Source: Chitinophagaceae bacterium
GTDB taxonomy: Bacteria > Bacteroidota > Bacteroidia > Chitinophagales > Chitinophagaceae
Reading direction: 5' to 3'
Assembly (NCBI GenBank): GCA_025923075.1
Contig: JAICGN010000003.1
Coordinates: 26,823 to 90,822 of the forward strand
DNA: 64,000 bases
Below are positions 1 to 8,974 of this stretch, in pieces; the first letter of the stretch is position 1; every line of letters begins with the position of its first letter. Made by a program: the position numbers and the translations under genes. The notes under the pieces were generated by a model that saw nothing but the letters and a program-made list of their open reading frames with translations, ran no database searches and was not told the origin of the DNA.

Positions 1-65
1 GGGATTTTTGTCTACCATGTTTGAAGATTAGTTAAGTAATTTGCAATCATAAGTATCAAAAATAA

Positions 66-812
66 ATGATGTTGGAGAAAGTAAAGAATATTCAGAACAC
101 CCCTTTAGTGGATGGGGGTAAATACCGCCACTTATTCTTTGATCTTGATCATACCCTTTGGGATTTCGAGGCTAATGCAAGGGTTACACTGCTTGAGCTT
201 TATCAAAACATGCAATTAGAGAAAAGAGGTGTAAATGATTTTGATCTTTTTCATAAAAACTACCTGGCCCATAATGAAAAATTATGGGAACGCTATAGAA
301 ATGGTTATATAAAACAGGAAGAGTTAAGGATTAAAAGAATGTGGCTTGCATTGCTTGATTTTAAAATTGCAGACGAATTGCTGGCAAAAGAGATGAGTAT
401 ACGATTTCTCGATCTCTTACCAACTCGGACAATTCTCTTTCCCTATACAATGGAAATACTGCAATATTTAACGAATAAAAAGTATGAGCTTCATTTGATC
501 ACCAATGGTTTTGAAAAAACACAACACAGCAAATTAAAATACTCCGGGCTTGATAAATATTTTAAAGAAGTCATAACTTCTGAAGGAAGCAGTAGTTTGA
601 AACCAAACAAAGCGATCTTTGATTTTGCTTTTAGCCGCACCGGCGCAACGCCCGCTGAAAGCATTATGCTTGGCGATAGTATTGATGTAGACATTCTGGG
701 GGCAATGAAGGCCGGTATTGACCAGGTGTTTATTAATCACCTAAACATTTCCATTGATATTAAACCAACTTATGTCGTTAGTTCGCTAAAAGAGTTGGAA
801 AAGATATTTTAA
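66..812 (+). CDS. HAD-family hydrolase, YjjG-type nucleotidase
   Basis: A cytosolic phosphatase of the HAD subfamily IA, closest in layout to YjjG, which removes phosphate from non-canonical pyrimidine nucleotides. All four HAD motifs are visible: the FDLDHT nucleophile motif (Asp26 and Asp28), the TNG serine/threonine motif near residue 146, a KPNKAIF lysine near 180, and the MLGDSIDVDI acidic motif near 200. The helical cap lies between the first two motifs. Two ATG codons sit side by side at 66 and 69, so the start is uncertain by one residue. About 20 residues precede the first HAD strand, slightly more than usual. The substrate is inferred from family only. Confidence 0.85.
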   Translation: MMLEKVKNIQNTPLVDGGKYRHLFFDLDHTLWDFEANARVTLLELYQNMQLEKRGVNDFDLFHKNYLAHNEKLWERYRNGYIKQEELRIKRMWLALLDFKIADELLAKEMSIRFLDLLPTRTILFPYTMEILQYLTNKKYELHLITNGFEKTQHSKLKYSGLDKYFKEVITSEGSSSLKPNKAIFDFAFSRTGATPAESIMLGDSIDVDILGAMKAGIDQVFINHLNISIDIKPTYVVSSLKELEKIF

Positions 813-864
813 TGTGCCGGTCATTCTTAACCGGTACATTGTCAAGATGCAAATCGCCCACTGA

Positions 865-1521
865 TTACCATAATGCCACGACAGTTACGCCGCCTTTTAC
901 CATTTCCCCGATCTTCACTTGTATTTTCGCATTTAATGGCAGTAAAATGTCAACCCTGGACCCGAATTTGATAAAACCCATCTCCTCGCCTTGCTTTACC
1001 TGTTGACCGGCTTGTAAATAATTCACGATCCGTTTGGCCAAAGCGCCGGCAATTTGTTTGATAAGTAATTCTTTTCCGTTTGCTTTAAAAACGACAGTAT
1101 GACGTTCATTTTCAGTAGACGATTTGGGATGCCATGCAACCAAATATTTCCCTTTGTGGTACTCGCTGTAAAGGACGTCGCCACTTATCGGGTTCCTGTT
1201 TGCATGCACATTCAGTGGACTCATAAAAATAGAAACCTGTAAACGTCGATCAGCAAAATATTCGTCGGCTTCTACTTCTTCAATTGCAACAACTTTTCCA
1301 TCAGCAGGTGCAACCACTGCATTATCCTGAACAGTTAATTGCCTTTTGGGGATGCGAAAAAAGGAAATAAGAAAAACAAGTAACCCTAATGTGGCTATAA
1401 AAATGATCCAGCTTAATGCCGGAGAAGAATAACTGATAAAATAAAATGAGAGTATATTGATTACGCCAAACAAAATGGTTGCCCAGGCAATGCTACTATA
1501 ACCTTCCTTGTGAATTGTCAT
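865..1521 (-). CDS. psd: Phosphatidylserine decarboxylase, short form
   Basis: Converts phosphatidylserine to phosphatidylethanolamine at the inner membrane. Two N-terminal membrane segments are followed by the decarboxylase domain. The self-cleavage site that makes the pyruvoyl group is the Gly-Ser pair in KFGSRVDILLP, with the Ser near residue 188, about 30 residues from the C-terminus as expected for the small Psd class. I start it at 1521 (MTIHKEGY), since that gives the usual short N-terminus; an ATG at 1545 is also in frame. It follows cdsA on the same strand with a 60-base gap, which fits a phospholipid operon. Confidence 0.93.
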   Translation of the reverse strand: MTIHKEGYSSIAWATILFGVINILSFYFISYSSPALSWIIFIATLGLLVFLISFFRIPKRQLTVQDNAVVAPADGKVVAIEEVEADEYFADRRLQVSIFMSPLNVHANRNPISGDVLYSEYHKGKYLVAWHPKSSTENERHTVVFKANGKELLIKQIAGALAKRIVNYLQAGQQVKQGEEMGFIKFGSRVDILLPLNAKIQVKIGEMVKGGVTVVALW

Positions 1522-1581
1522 AAAGCAAATATAGGAAAATGGCAAATGGAGAATTGAAAATGGAATGCGGAGAATTGCGAT

Positions 1582-2457
1582 TTAGGACTGTTTCATAAAA
1601 AGAAAAACATAGAGCCAAACGGCAGGAATTGCTAGCAACAATGAATCAAACCGATCTAAGAAACCACCGTGCCCGGGCATGATGTTGCCACTATCTTTTA
1701 CGTCCGCCATTCGTTTTAGTTTGGATTCAAGAAGATCGCCGAGGGTCCCAATTGCCGAAGATATAGCAGCAATAATTATCACAGTTAGTACATCATAGCG
1801 TGTTGACCATGCAATCACACCCATAATTATTATTGCCAGGATCATACCTCCAATTGTTCCTTCCCATGTTTTCTTCGGTGAAATTTTAGATAATGGTGTT
1901 TTCCCTATTAATGATCCAACTACATAAGCCATCGTATCATTTACCCATATGGAAAAAATTATAGCAAGAGGCGGGAGTATTCCAAAATCGACCATTGAAA
2001 AATTATCGTTGAATACGATACCATATTGCCTCAAACTCATCATCAATCCCCAACTCAATGAAATATAAAGGAAGCCTAAAGCTGCGATGCCAAATGTCTT
2101 TAAACTGATCTTTCTGGTTTGAAAAATCCCTAGTCCGAGCATAACAAAACCGGCAAGAGAAACAGGCAAAGAGAAATTTTGATTTAATTGATAGTCATTG
2201 ACCTGAAAAACCCGGTCACAAAACATAAGCATAATACCATAACCAATCAGCATAAAACCGATACGTGTATAACGATGATAAGTTGTATTATAGATTTTTT
2301 CCAAAAGATTAAAATACTCCCACCAGCATCCAAAATGAATAATGGAAAACAAAACAAGAAAACTCCATTGATTCCACAACAAACCAACCAGCATTACTGC
2401 CGCGAAAATAATCGCGGTAAGAGTTCTTGTTCGAAATGTTTGCCAGTTAAACGCCAT
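1582..2457 (-). CDS. cdsA: Phosphatidate cytidylyltransferase
   Basis: Makes CDP-diacylglycerol from phosphatidic acid and CTP, the branch point for bacterial phospholipids. It is a polytopic membrane protein of 291 residues with about eight hydrophobic segments. The C-terminal CDS signature is complete: SKLKRMADVKDSG followed by PGHGGFLDRFD, which carries the Lys-Asp and Asp-Arg-x-Asp metal and substrate residues. It lies between a CPBP protease gene upstream and psd downstream, all on the minus strand and closely spaced, so co-transcription is likely. Confidence 0.95.
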   Translation of the reverse strand: MAFNWQTFRTRTLTAIIFAAVMLVGLLWNQWSFLVLFSIIHFGCWWEYFNLLEKIYNTTYHRYTRIGFMLIGYGIMLMFCDRVFQVNDYQLNQNFSLPVSLAGFVMLGLGIFQTRKISLKTFGIAALGFLYISLSWGLMMSLRQYGIVFNDNFSMVDFGILPPLAIIFSIWVNDTMAYVVGSLIGKTPLSKISPKKTWEGTIGGMILAIIIMGVIAWSTRYDVLTVIIIAAISSAIGTLGDLLESKLKRMADVKDSGNIMPGHGGFLDRFDSLLLAIPAVWLYVFLFMKQS

Positions 2458-2493
2458 GAATTGAATACGAGTGAATAGAATGATAGCTTGTGG

Positions 2494-3444
2494 TTATCCA
2501 AAAGGGTTTGACTCGTCAATAGTATCTCTTGCATAGACTGTTGCATAACTATTCGTTGACCTTTTCTTCATCGCAACTATAATGGCGATGACCAATGCTG
2601 CGCTAATGGCTGCCAGCACCGTTTGATTTCCCAGTGATATGCTGACACTGTCCTGCTCGGCCAATGCCGGATTAAAATAGATCATGATAATTGCAAAAGC
2701 ATCATAAGCAAAATGTGCGATGATCGCCGGCCATAGACTACCACTATACCAATAAATCAATCCGAGTAAAATACCGAGTATAAATCTTGGTATAAATCCA
2801 TAAAACTGGAAATGAAAAGCGGAAAAGATAAATGCTGTAACAAGAATACCGGCCCATGCATTCTTAAAGATTTTGATAAATAACCGCTGCAATACGCCCC
2901 GAAAAAATAATTCTTCACCCACGCCGGCAAAGACAGCAACAAACAGGAGATTAAGCAGTAGATCCTGTATGTTTTGTCGCTTTAGCAGAAACTCGATTTG
3001 CTTTGCTGCAGATTCCTCGCTTGCCTTCATCCATTTGCCGATCGATGTTGTTTCGGGTATTAATTGCTGGTTAATTGTGCCTGACCAATCAACGAAAGGC
3101 AGCGCTACTATCAAAACAGTAATTCCTAAGATAAAATACACGGGCTTCGCGGGCCTCAAACCCAACCACTCGCGGGGTTTTGAATCAGAAAGTCTTGCAA
3201 AGAGAAAAACGGGAATTATAAATAATCCGAGGAATTGAATGACCAGCATACCTCTTATAAAAGTGAGAAGTGCCGGGTTGGAATAATCCCATTTATCGGG
3301 ATCGCTTAGCTCCATAAGGTCTAAGCCGGTGACCTTTGCCAGCATTAAGGTGCCAATAAACCCAAAGATCATAAAACAACCTACTGCTATGCCCGCAAAT
3401 ATGAGTAATTGGAGAAATGGATGGGTCTTTTTAAAATATGACAT
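2494..3444 (-). CDS. CPBP-family intramembrane metalloprotease
   Basis: A multi-pass membrane protein with the CPBP (CAAX protease and bacteriocin-processing, ABI) domain. The diagnostic GEELFFRG motif (Glu-Glu and Arg) occurs around residue 180, followed by the second motif SAFHFQFYG and a third His in IIAHFAYDAF. These form the intramembrane metal site. The ATG at 3444 gives the sequence MSYFKKTHPF and a sensible short cytosolic N-terminus; an in-frame start at 3489 would add 15 residues. It is the first gene of the minus-strand run with cdsA and psd. The physiological substrate cannot be told from sequence. Confidence 0.88.
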   Translation of the reverse strand: MSYFKKTHPFLQLLIFAGIAVGCFMIFGFIGTLMLAKVTGLDLMELSDPDKWDYSNPALLTFIRGMLVIQFLGLFIIPVFLFARLSDSKPREWLGLRPAKPVYFILGITVLIVALPFVDWSGTINQQLIPETTSIGKWMKASEESAAKQIEFLLKRQNIQDLLLNLLFVAVFAGVGEELFFRGVLQRLFIKIFKNAWAGILVTAFIFSAFHFQFYGFIPRFILGILLGLIYWYSGSLWPAIIAHFAYDAFAIIMIYFNPALAEQDSVSISLGNQTVLAAISAALVIAIIVAMKKRSTNSYATVYARDTIDESNPFG

Positions 3445-3547
3445 AATAATAAAACTCCTCGCTTTTGAATTGTAAATTTGCCGCTTCAAATGTAGGTACC
3501 AATTAATAATTATTGATTAATAATTATTAATTCAATTTCAGGAATTT

Positions 3548-4585
3548 ATGATAAAGATTGGAAACATACAACTTCCCGATTTCCCATTGCTTCTTGCTCC
3601 TATGGAGGATGTAAGCGATCCGCCTTTCCGTGCTGTGTGCAAAGACAATGGTGCTGACCTGATGTTTAGTGAATTTATTTCAAGCGAAGGCTTGATTCGT
3701 GATGCGATGAAAAGTAAGATGAAACTTGATTTCAGTGAAGAAGAACGTCCTTTTGGCATTCAGATCTTTGGCGGTGATGAAGAAGCCATGGCAATGAGTG
3801 CAAAGATTTGTGAAACAGTAAGTCCTGACCTGGTTGATATAAATTTTGGTTGCCCGGTAAAAAAAGTTGTAAGCAAAGGAGCTGGTGCCGGCGTACTAAG
3901 AGATGTCGATTTGATGGTGAGGCTTACGGGAGCTGTGGTAAGATCCACGGCATTGCCGGTAACGATCAAAACAAGATTGGGTTGGGATGATAATAGCAAA
4001 AACATTGAAGAAGTCGCCGAACGCTTGCAGGATGTCGGTATCAAAGCAATTTCAATTCACGGCAGAACAAGAGCACAACTTTATAAAGGCGAGGCTGACT
4101 GGACGCTTATCGCTAAAGTGAAAGAGAATCCCCGCATCCAAATCCCTGTGTTTGGCAATGGCGATATCGATTCTCCTGAAAAAGCCCTGGAATACAAAAA
4201 TCGATACGGTGTTGATGGGATTATGATCGGTCGTGCTGCTATTGGCTATCCCTGGATTTTTAATGAGATAAAACATTTCATTAAAAGGGGTGAACATCTA
4301 CCAGCTCCGACGATTGAACAAAGAATTGAAGTTATCCGCAAACATTTATATCGTTCTGTGGAATGGAAAAATGCAGTAGTAGGTGTAAATGAGATGCGCC
4401 GTCATTATGCAAACTATTTAAAAGGCATGCCCAACATAAAAGAATACCGGAATAAATTGGTGACGTTAAAAACTGTGGAAGAAATTGATGAGGTGCTGGA
4501 TGAAATAATAAAGACCTATTCAGATTTTGAATTTGAAAGAATGGTTATCGAATTGCCGAACTACCACGAGAAGTGTTCTGCCTAG
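3548..4585 (+). CDS. dusB: tRNA-dihydrouridine synthase
   Basis: A flavoenzyme that reduces uridines in the D-loop of tRNA. An FMN-binding TIM barrel fills the first 240 residues, with the start motif LAPMEDVSDPPFR, the active-site Cys102 in DINFGCPVKKV, the Lys-containing TIKTRLGW strand, the IHGRTRAQLYKG motif, and the phosphate-binding VFGNGDI and GVDGIMIGRAAIGYPWIF segments. A helical tRNA-binding domain forms the C-terminus. Length (345 residues) suits DusB. It is divergent from the CPBP gene across about 100 bases of AT-rich sequence that must hold both promoters; a TAAATTTG box sits at 3473-3480 without a clear -33 partner. Confidence 0.95.
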   Translation: MIKIGNIQLPDFPLLLAPMEDVSDPPFRAVCKDNGADLMFSEFISSEGLIRDAMKSKMKLDFSEEERPFGIQIFGGDEEAMAMSAKICETVSPDLVDINFGCPVKKVVSKGAGAGVLRDVDLMVRLTGAVVRSTALPVTIKTRLGWDDNSKNIEEVAERLQDVGIKAISIHGRTRAQLYKGEADWTLIAKVKENPRIQIPVFGNGDIDSPEKALEYKNRYGVDGIMIGRAAIGYPWIFNEIKHFIKRGEHLPAPTIEQRIEVIRKHLYRSVEWKNAVVGVNEMRRHYANYLKGMPNIKEYRNKLVTLKTVEEIDEVLDEIIKTYSDFEFERMVIELPNYHEKCSA

Positions 4586-4603
4586 GACCGGGTCAGGCCG
4601 CTT

Positions 4604-4867
4604 TCAGCGCCCCGACCGTTCAAACAATACTTTAGCATTCCGGTTTTTGAATAATCCATATACAGATACTAGTGTCCAGATCGCCTCTAATATAACAAAT
4701 GGCATAAAATTAATCAGTACCGCGGCATAACAACTCAATGCCCCACCAATTACATTTAATATAAAAAAGAACTTGCCGTTTTCCGGCACCCATTTCATGG
4801 TATGCAGAAAGTAGGCAATTAATATAAGTCCAACGCCGATGGTACCGATCCAGTCGTTATATGTCAT
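4604..4867 (-). CDS. Small membrane protein, CBU_0592-like
   Basis: An 87-residue protein with three hydrophobic segments (roughly residues 7-22, 31-50 and 54-70). The pattern DWIGTIGVGLILIAYFLHT, then GKFFFILNVIGGALSCYA, then FVILEAIWTLVSVYGL resembles the CBU_0592 family of small bacterial membrane proteins of unknown function. It ends close to the 3' end of dusB in a convergent arrangement and starts 36 bases from the glutathione peroxidase stop codon. No function can be assigned. Confidence 0.65.
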   Translation of the reverse strand: MTYNDWIGTIGVGLILIAYFLHTMKWVPENGKFFFILNVIGGALSCYAAVLINFMPFVILEAIWTLVSVYGLFKNRNAKVLFERSGR

Positions 4868-4902
4868 AATAGAAATTTATGGGGAAAGAATCTGCGATAA
4901 AA

Positions 4903-5607
4903 TTATTTGTTGACTGCCTCCCTTACTTCTTTGCCTGTAGGAGAAATAGTAGGGTCGAAATAGTTAACAAGCATTCCTTCTTCATTTATCAAATACTTTG
5001 AAAAATTCCAGCTAGGTTTTTTGCTTGTCCAGCCATTTTTATTTTTGTCTGTTAGCCATTGGAACACGGGATTTTGATCAGGCCCCGGTATTACGGTACT
5101 TTTTTTTGCTAACGGAAACGTAACGCCATAATTCAATTTGCAAAATTGTGCTATCTCTTCATCTGTGCCTTTTTCCTGTTCTTTAAAATCATTGGCAGGA
5201 AACCCTATTATCACCAGTTTATCTTTATTTTCCTGATACAACTTCTGCAGATCATCATACTGATCGGTATAGCCGCAATCTGAAGCTGTATTTACTAACA
5301 ATAACTTTTTGCCTTTATAGGTTGACAAGGGAACTGAATCCCCACTGTTTAATGCAACAGAAAGATCATATAAAGATTGCGGGGGAACAGTTGGGGATTC
5401 ATTGGTAAATACTTTACTATTCTTTCCGGAAATTCTTCCCCACCAGGTGAATGCAGGGTAAACTGCTTTCAATACTCTTTGCCTTATCGTCATTTCTTTT
5501 ATGTTTCGCGTTACCATCGTTACATAGCCGCTGAATGCTATGAGAAATAATAGCAAAGCTATGAACAGCTTTTTAAGAAACCTGAGTATTTTACTTTCTC
5601 TGCTCAT
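4903..5607 (-). CDS. Membrane-anchored glutathione peroxidase family protein
   Basis: A thiol peroxidase of the GPx family, probably reduced by thioredoxin rather than glutathione as in most bacterial members. An N-terminal hydrophobic anchor (about residues 13-31) is followed by a roughly 50-residue linker and the thioredoxin-like domain. The peroxidatic Cys is in NTASDCGYT, the second motif FPANDFKEQEKG keeps the Gln, and the Trp-Asn pair is in SWNFSKYLI, so the catalytic tetrad looks intact. The anchor suggests action on the periplasmic side. A standard GPx is about 160 residues; the extra length is the anchor and linker. Confidence 0.9.
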   Translation of the reverse strand: MSRESKILRFLKKLFIALLLFLIAFSGYVTMVTRNIKEMTIRQRVLKAVYPAFTWWGRISGKNSKVFTNESPTVPPQSLYDLSVALNSGDSVPLSTYKGKKLLLVNTASDCGYTDQYDDLQKLYQENKDKLVIIGFPANDFKEQEKGTDEEIAQFCKLNYGVTFPLAKKSTVIPGPDQNPVFQWLTDKNKNGWTSKKPSWNFSKYLINEEGMLVNYFDPTISPTGKEVREAVNK

Positions 5608-5710
5608 ACCGAATAGATTTACTATAGTCCAAGTGAGTGATCCTCGATAACTTCGGGATAAACTGAACCGCGATGATTGTAGTAATGTCGATGACTACAT
5701 ACCCTTATTC

Positions 5711-5734
5711 ACCATTCATTATTGACCATTCACC
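5711..5734. repeat. Dispersed ATTGACCATTCACC-type intergenic repeat
   Basis: The stretch contains ACCATTC and ATTGACCATTCACC. The same word, in one or both orientations, occurs at 55650-55676 and as a long inverted repeat at 61224-61277. All three copies lie outside genes, so this is a dispersed intergenic repeat of this genome. Confidence 0.6.
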
Positions 5735-5742
5735 CCGCACAC

Positions 5743-7113
5743 TCACCTGATCACCCATTTAAACAATTTCAATTTTCCTTTGAATGGCGGATACTTAATT
5801 GCCGGGTCAAACCAGGTTGGCGTTTTCATCACGGCTTTTTTATGGCTGAATGTATCGAACGAATATTTGCCATGATAATTTCCCATGCCACTGGAACCGC
5901 GACCCCCAAATGGCAGGTGATGATTGGTCAGGTGCCAGCTTGCATTGTTCACACAACCACCACCGAAGGCGACGCTATTCAGCCATTCGTTTTCTTTTGC
6001 ACCGCTGGATGTAAAAACATAAAATGCCAAAGGGTTTGGATGCTGCTCTATTATTTTTAACGCCTCTTCTTTTGTCTTAAATGAAATGATGGGAAGAACA
6101 GGACCGAATATCTCATCTTTCATCACCGCATCATTACTATTTACATCATCGATCAACGTGGGTTCAATAAATAAGTTCTGTTTATCCATGCGACCGCCAA
6201 AAATTATTTTACTATTGGATAAATAACCGGCAATCCGATCAAATTGCCTTTCGTTAATGATCTTTCCATAGTTATAGCTTTGCTCGGGCTTATTGCCGAA
6301 AAATTTTTGCACTGTTTCTTCTATGGCTCCAATGAATTTTGCTTTTACTGATTCATGTATAAGGACGTAATCGGGCGCTACACACATTTGGCCGGCATTC
6401 GAAAATTTTGCGATGGCAATCCGGCGTGCGGCTACTTTCATATTCGCGTCGCTTTCAACAACGCAGGGACTTTTGCCCCCTAATTCCAGTGTAACGGGTA
6501 CCAATTTTTCGGCCGCCATCTTATAAACTAATTTTCCAACTGCAGTGCTCCCAGTATAAAACACATGATCAAATGCGAAATTGTTCATCATTTCCGGGAC
6601 AACTGCGGCGCCATCACCCTGCACATATAAAATATATTCCCTGGAAAAAACATCTTCAATAATTTTTTTCATCACCACATCCGTCGCTGACGCGAATTCA
6701 CTTGGTTTTAAGACAACACAATTACCGGCTGCAATGGCGCCAACCAACGGATTTACCAAAAGCTGGAATGGATAATTCCACGGGCCAATAATTAAAACGA
6801 CACCAAGCGGCTCTCTTAGGATCTTACTGCTCGATGGAAGATTTAATAAGTTAGTTTCAACATTTTCAGGCTGCATCCATAAATGAAGATTCTTAATGGC
6901 AGCATTTAATTCACTTATCACCAGCCCCGTTTCAGTTACCCATGTCTCTTCCGGGCTTTTCTTCAGATCTGTATACAGGGTTTTATACAGGTCCTGCTCA
7001 TGCTTTAATATGGATGCCTTTAGTTTTTTTAATTGCTCCTTTCTGAAACTGTAGTCTTTAGTAATCCCGGAATTAAAATAATCACGCAAAAGCTGTAAAG
7101 AAGATAAGAGCAT
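5743..7113 (-). CDS. Aldehyde dehydrogenase, class-3 type
   Basis: Oxidises aldehydes to acids with NAD(P)+. The length (456 residues) and lack of an N-terminal extension point to the ALDH3 group, which acts on fatty or aromatic aldehydes. Visible motifs are the dinucleotide region IIGPWNYPFQLL, the general-base Glu in VTLELGGKSP, the catalytic Cys in FSNAGQMCVAPDY, the EIFGPVLPI segment, and a C-terminal FGGRGSSGMGNYHGKYSFDTFSH. Some class-3 enzymes are membrane-bound through the tail; here the tail is short and basic. It is divergent from the Gfo/Idh gene with a 48-base gap. The actual substrate is unknown. Confidence 0.92.
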   Translation of the reverse strand: MLLSSLQLLRDYFNSGITKDYSFRKEQLKKLKASILKHEQDLYKTLYTDLKKSPEETWVTETGLVISELNAAIKNLHLWMQPENVETNLLNLPSSSKILREPLGVVLIIGPWNYPFQLLVNPLVGAIAAGNCVVLKPSEFASATDVVMKKIIEDVFSREYILYVQGDGAAVVPEMMNNFAFDHVFYTGSTAVGKLVYKMAAEKLVPVTLELGGKSPCVVESDANMKVAARRIAIAKFSNAGQMCVAPDYVLIHESVKAKFIGAIEETVQKFFGNKPEQSYNYGKIINERQFDRIAGYLSNSKIIFGGRMDKQNLFIEPTLIDDVNSNDAVMKDEIFGPVLPIISFKTKEEALKIIEQHPNPLAFYVFTSSGAKENEWLNSVAFGGGCVNNASWHLTNHHLPFGGRGSSGMGNYHGKYSFDTFSHKKAVMKTPTWFDPAIKYPPFKGKLKLFKWVIR

Positions 7114-7161
7114 ATAAATAGTTATAAAGTGTAATTTACAATCATTCCTTAATTTACTGTC

Positions 7162-8160
7162 ATGAATGAATCTAAGGTAAGATGGGGCATACTCGGATGC
7201 GGACGCATTGCACGAAAGTTTGCAGCCGATCTTCGTTGGGTCGCTGATGCCGAATTAACGGCCATTGCGAGCCGTAACAATGAAACATTGGAACTATTTG
7301 CAAAAGATTTTCCATGTAAGCACCTTCATAATAATTACGAAAGCCTCGTAACCAACAAAGAAGTAGATGTAATTTATGTGGCTACTCCTCATTCTCATCA
7401 TTATGAACATACGATGCTTTGCCTAAACAATAATAAAGCAGTTTTATGTGAAAAGGCATTTGCCATAAACAGCAGGCAGGCTGTAGAAATGGTCAAAACA
7501 GCCAGAGCGAATAAAGTTTTTTTAATGGAAGCTCTTTGGACAAAATTTTTACCGCATTATAAAAAATTGCAGGAAATGCTGCAACAAAATACACTTGGTG
7601 ATATAAAAAGTGTGCTGATAAATTTTGGTTTCAATACAGCTGGAAATCCTGCACAAAGATTGTTTGATCCTTCACTCGGGGGTGGCACATTACTCGACAT
7701 TGGTATTTATAATGTTTTTATGACGATGTCCGTTTTAGGTAAACCCGATTTTACCGAAGCTACCATGACTCCGGCATCCTCCGGTGTAGATGAACAGATC
7801 GCTGTTCTCTTTAAATATAAAAATGGGGCAATAGCACAACTGTTTTCCTCATTTGTTACTAACCTGCCAACGCAGGCTGAAATAAATGGCACGGCTGGAT
7901 GTATTACACTTACTTCAAGATTTTATGAGCCATCAGCTACAATTCAATTATCAAAAAAAGTACCTTACGAAAGAGAAATTATTCCTGTTGACAAAGAAGG
8001 CGGGTTTGGCTATCAATATGAAGCAAGACATGTAAATGAATGTTTGAAAAAAGGATTAATTGAAAGCCCGGTGATGACACATGCCGATACATTAACGCTG
8101 ATGGAAGTATTAGACATGATAAGGATTAAGGCTGGCATAAAGTATCCCGCCGATCGTTAA
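7162..8160 (+). CDS. Gfo/Idh/MocA-family oxidoreductase
   Basis: A cytosolic NAD(P)-dependent sugar or diol oxidoreductase. The N-terminal Rossmann fold has GILGCGRIARKFAADL, the conserved VIYVATPHSHHYEH strand, and CEKAFAIN in place of the common EKP motif. It continues into FLMEALWTKFLPHY, a pattern typical of the dimeric dihydrodiol dehydrogenase-like branch. The second half is the GFO C-terminal sheet domain (GGGTLLDIGIYN). It leads a tight plus-strand run with tadA (13-base gap) and a DUF6958 gene. It has no signal peptide, unlike the second Gfo/Idh protein at 9690-11039. The substrate cannot be named. Confidence 0.9.
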   Translation: MNESKVRWGILGCGRIARKFAADLRWVADAELTAIASRNNETLELFAKDFPCKHLHNNYESLVTNKEVDVIYVATPHSHHYEHTMLCLNNNKAVLCEKAFAINSRQAVEMVKTARANKVFLMEALWTKFLPHYKKLQEMLQQNTLGDIKSVLINFGFNTAGNPAQRLFDPSLGGGTLLDIGIYNVFMTMSVLGKPDFTEATMTPASSGVDEQIAVLFKYKNGAIAQLFSSFVTNLPTQAEINGTAGCITLTSRFYEPSATIQLSKKVPYEREIIPVDKEGGFGYQYEARHVNECLKKGLIESPVMTHADTLTLMEVLDMIRIKAGIKYPADR

Positions 8161-8173
8161 TGAATAAACATAC

Positions 8174-8611
8174 ATGACTGACGAATATTATATGACGCAG
8201 GCATTGAAAGAAGCAAAGAAGGCTTTTGATGAAGATGAGGTCCCGATCGGCGCCGTCGTGGTCATAAACGGAAAGATTATTGCCCGTGGTCACAATATGA
8301 CCGAAAAGCTAAGTGATCCGACTGCTCATGCTGAAATGATCGCACTGACTTCTGCTTTCAATTTATTGGGGAGTAAATACTTGCCTGAAGCTACCTTATA
8401 CATAACCATAGAACCTTGCCTGATGTGTGCCGGGGCAATGTATTGGAGCAAAGTGGGAAAAATAATCTGGGGCGCTGATGATGAAAAAAATGGACATAGG
8501 AGAATTACAGGAACTAACTGGCCTTTCCATCAGAAAACAGAAATAATATATGGCGTAATGAAAGAAGAATGTGGCCAGCTGATGAAGGATTTTTTTAAAA
8601 AGAAAAGATAG
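8174..8611 (+). CDS. tadA: Nucleoside deaminase, TadA-type
   Basis: A zinc-dependent deaminase of the CDA fold. TadA converts adenosine-34 to inosine in tRNA-Arg. The zinc site is clear: HAEMIAL (His and catalytic Glu near residues 53-55) and PCLMCAGAM (two Cys near 83-86). The N-terminus DEYYMTQALKEAKKAFDEDEVPIGAVVV is standard for the family, as is the 145-residue length. It sits between a Gfo/Idh gene and a small DUF6958 gene with gaps of 13 and 2 bases, so the three are probably one transcript. A guanine deaminase role is less likely. Confidence 0.9.
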   Translation: MTDEYYMTQALKEAKKAFDEDEVPIGAVVVINGKIIARGHNMTEKLSDPTAHAEMIALTSAFNLLGSKYLPEATLYITIEPCLMCAGAMYWSKVGKIIWGADDEKNGHRRITGTNWPFHQKTEIIYGVMKEECGQLMKDFFKKKR

Positions 8612-8613
8612 TT

Positions 8614-8919
8614 ATGGCAAAAGCAACAAAACGTAAAACTGTAACAACTCATCCTGAAACGAAACGACAAATGAAAGTCGATGCTGCTATTTATGAACCG
8701 GTGAAAGCAGCTATTCTTCAAAGCCTGAAAGGGAGTAAAGGAAAAACTTTTACTGAACTATCAGATGATGTTGTAAAGATCATCCGCAAAAAAATGCCCG
8801 GCTTCAAACGATCAATTCCATGGTACACTATTTCCATCCGACTTGATCTGGAAACAAGAGGTATTGTAGAAACATTTGTTGAAAAAGGAAAGAAACTTAA
8901 CCGGCTGAAAAAAGATTAG
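8614..8919 (+). CDS. DUF6958 family protein
   Basis: A small basic protein of 101 residues, starting 2 bases after the tadA stop codon. The N-terminus is lysine-rich (MAKATKRKTV), followed by a compact alpha-helical domain with the SIPWYTISIRLDLETRGIVE pattern that marks the DUF6958 family. The spacing of helices resembles a winged-helix fold, but no biochemical role is established for the family that I can state. It is likely co-translated with tadA. Confidence 0.75.
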   Translation: MAKATKRKTVTTHPETKRQMKVDAAIYEPVKAAILQSLKGSKGKTFTELSDDVVKIIRKKMPGFKRSIPWYTISIRLDLETRGIVETFVEKGKKLNRLKKD

Positions 8920-8974
8920 CTCACAGATGTCACGGATTAATACACACTTCTTCCAGTCAGTCAATGGCAAGCAA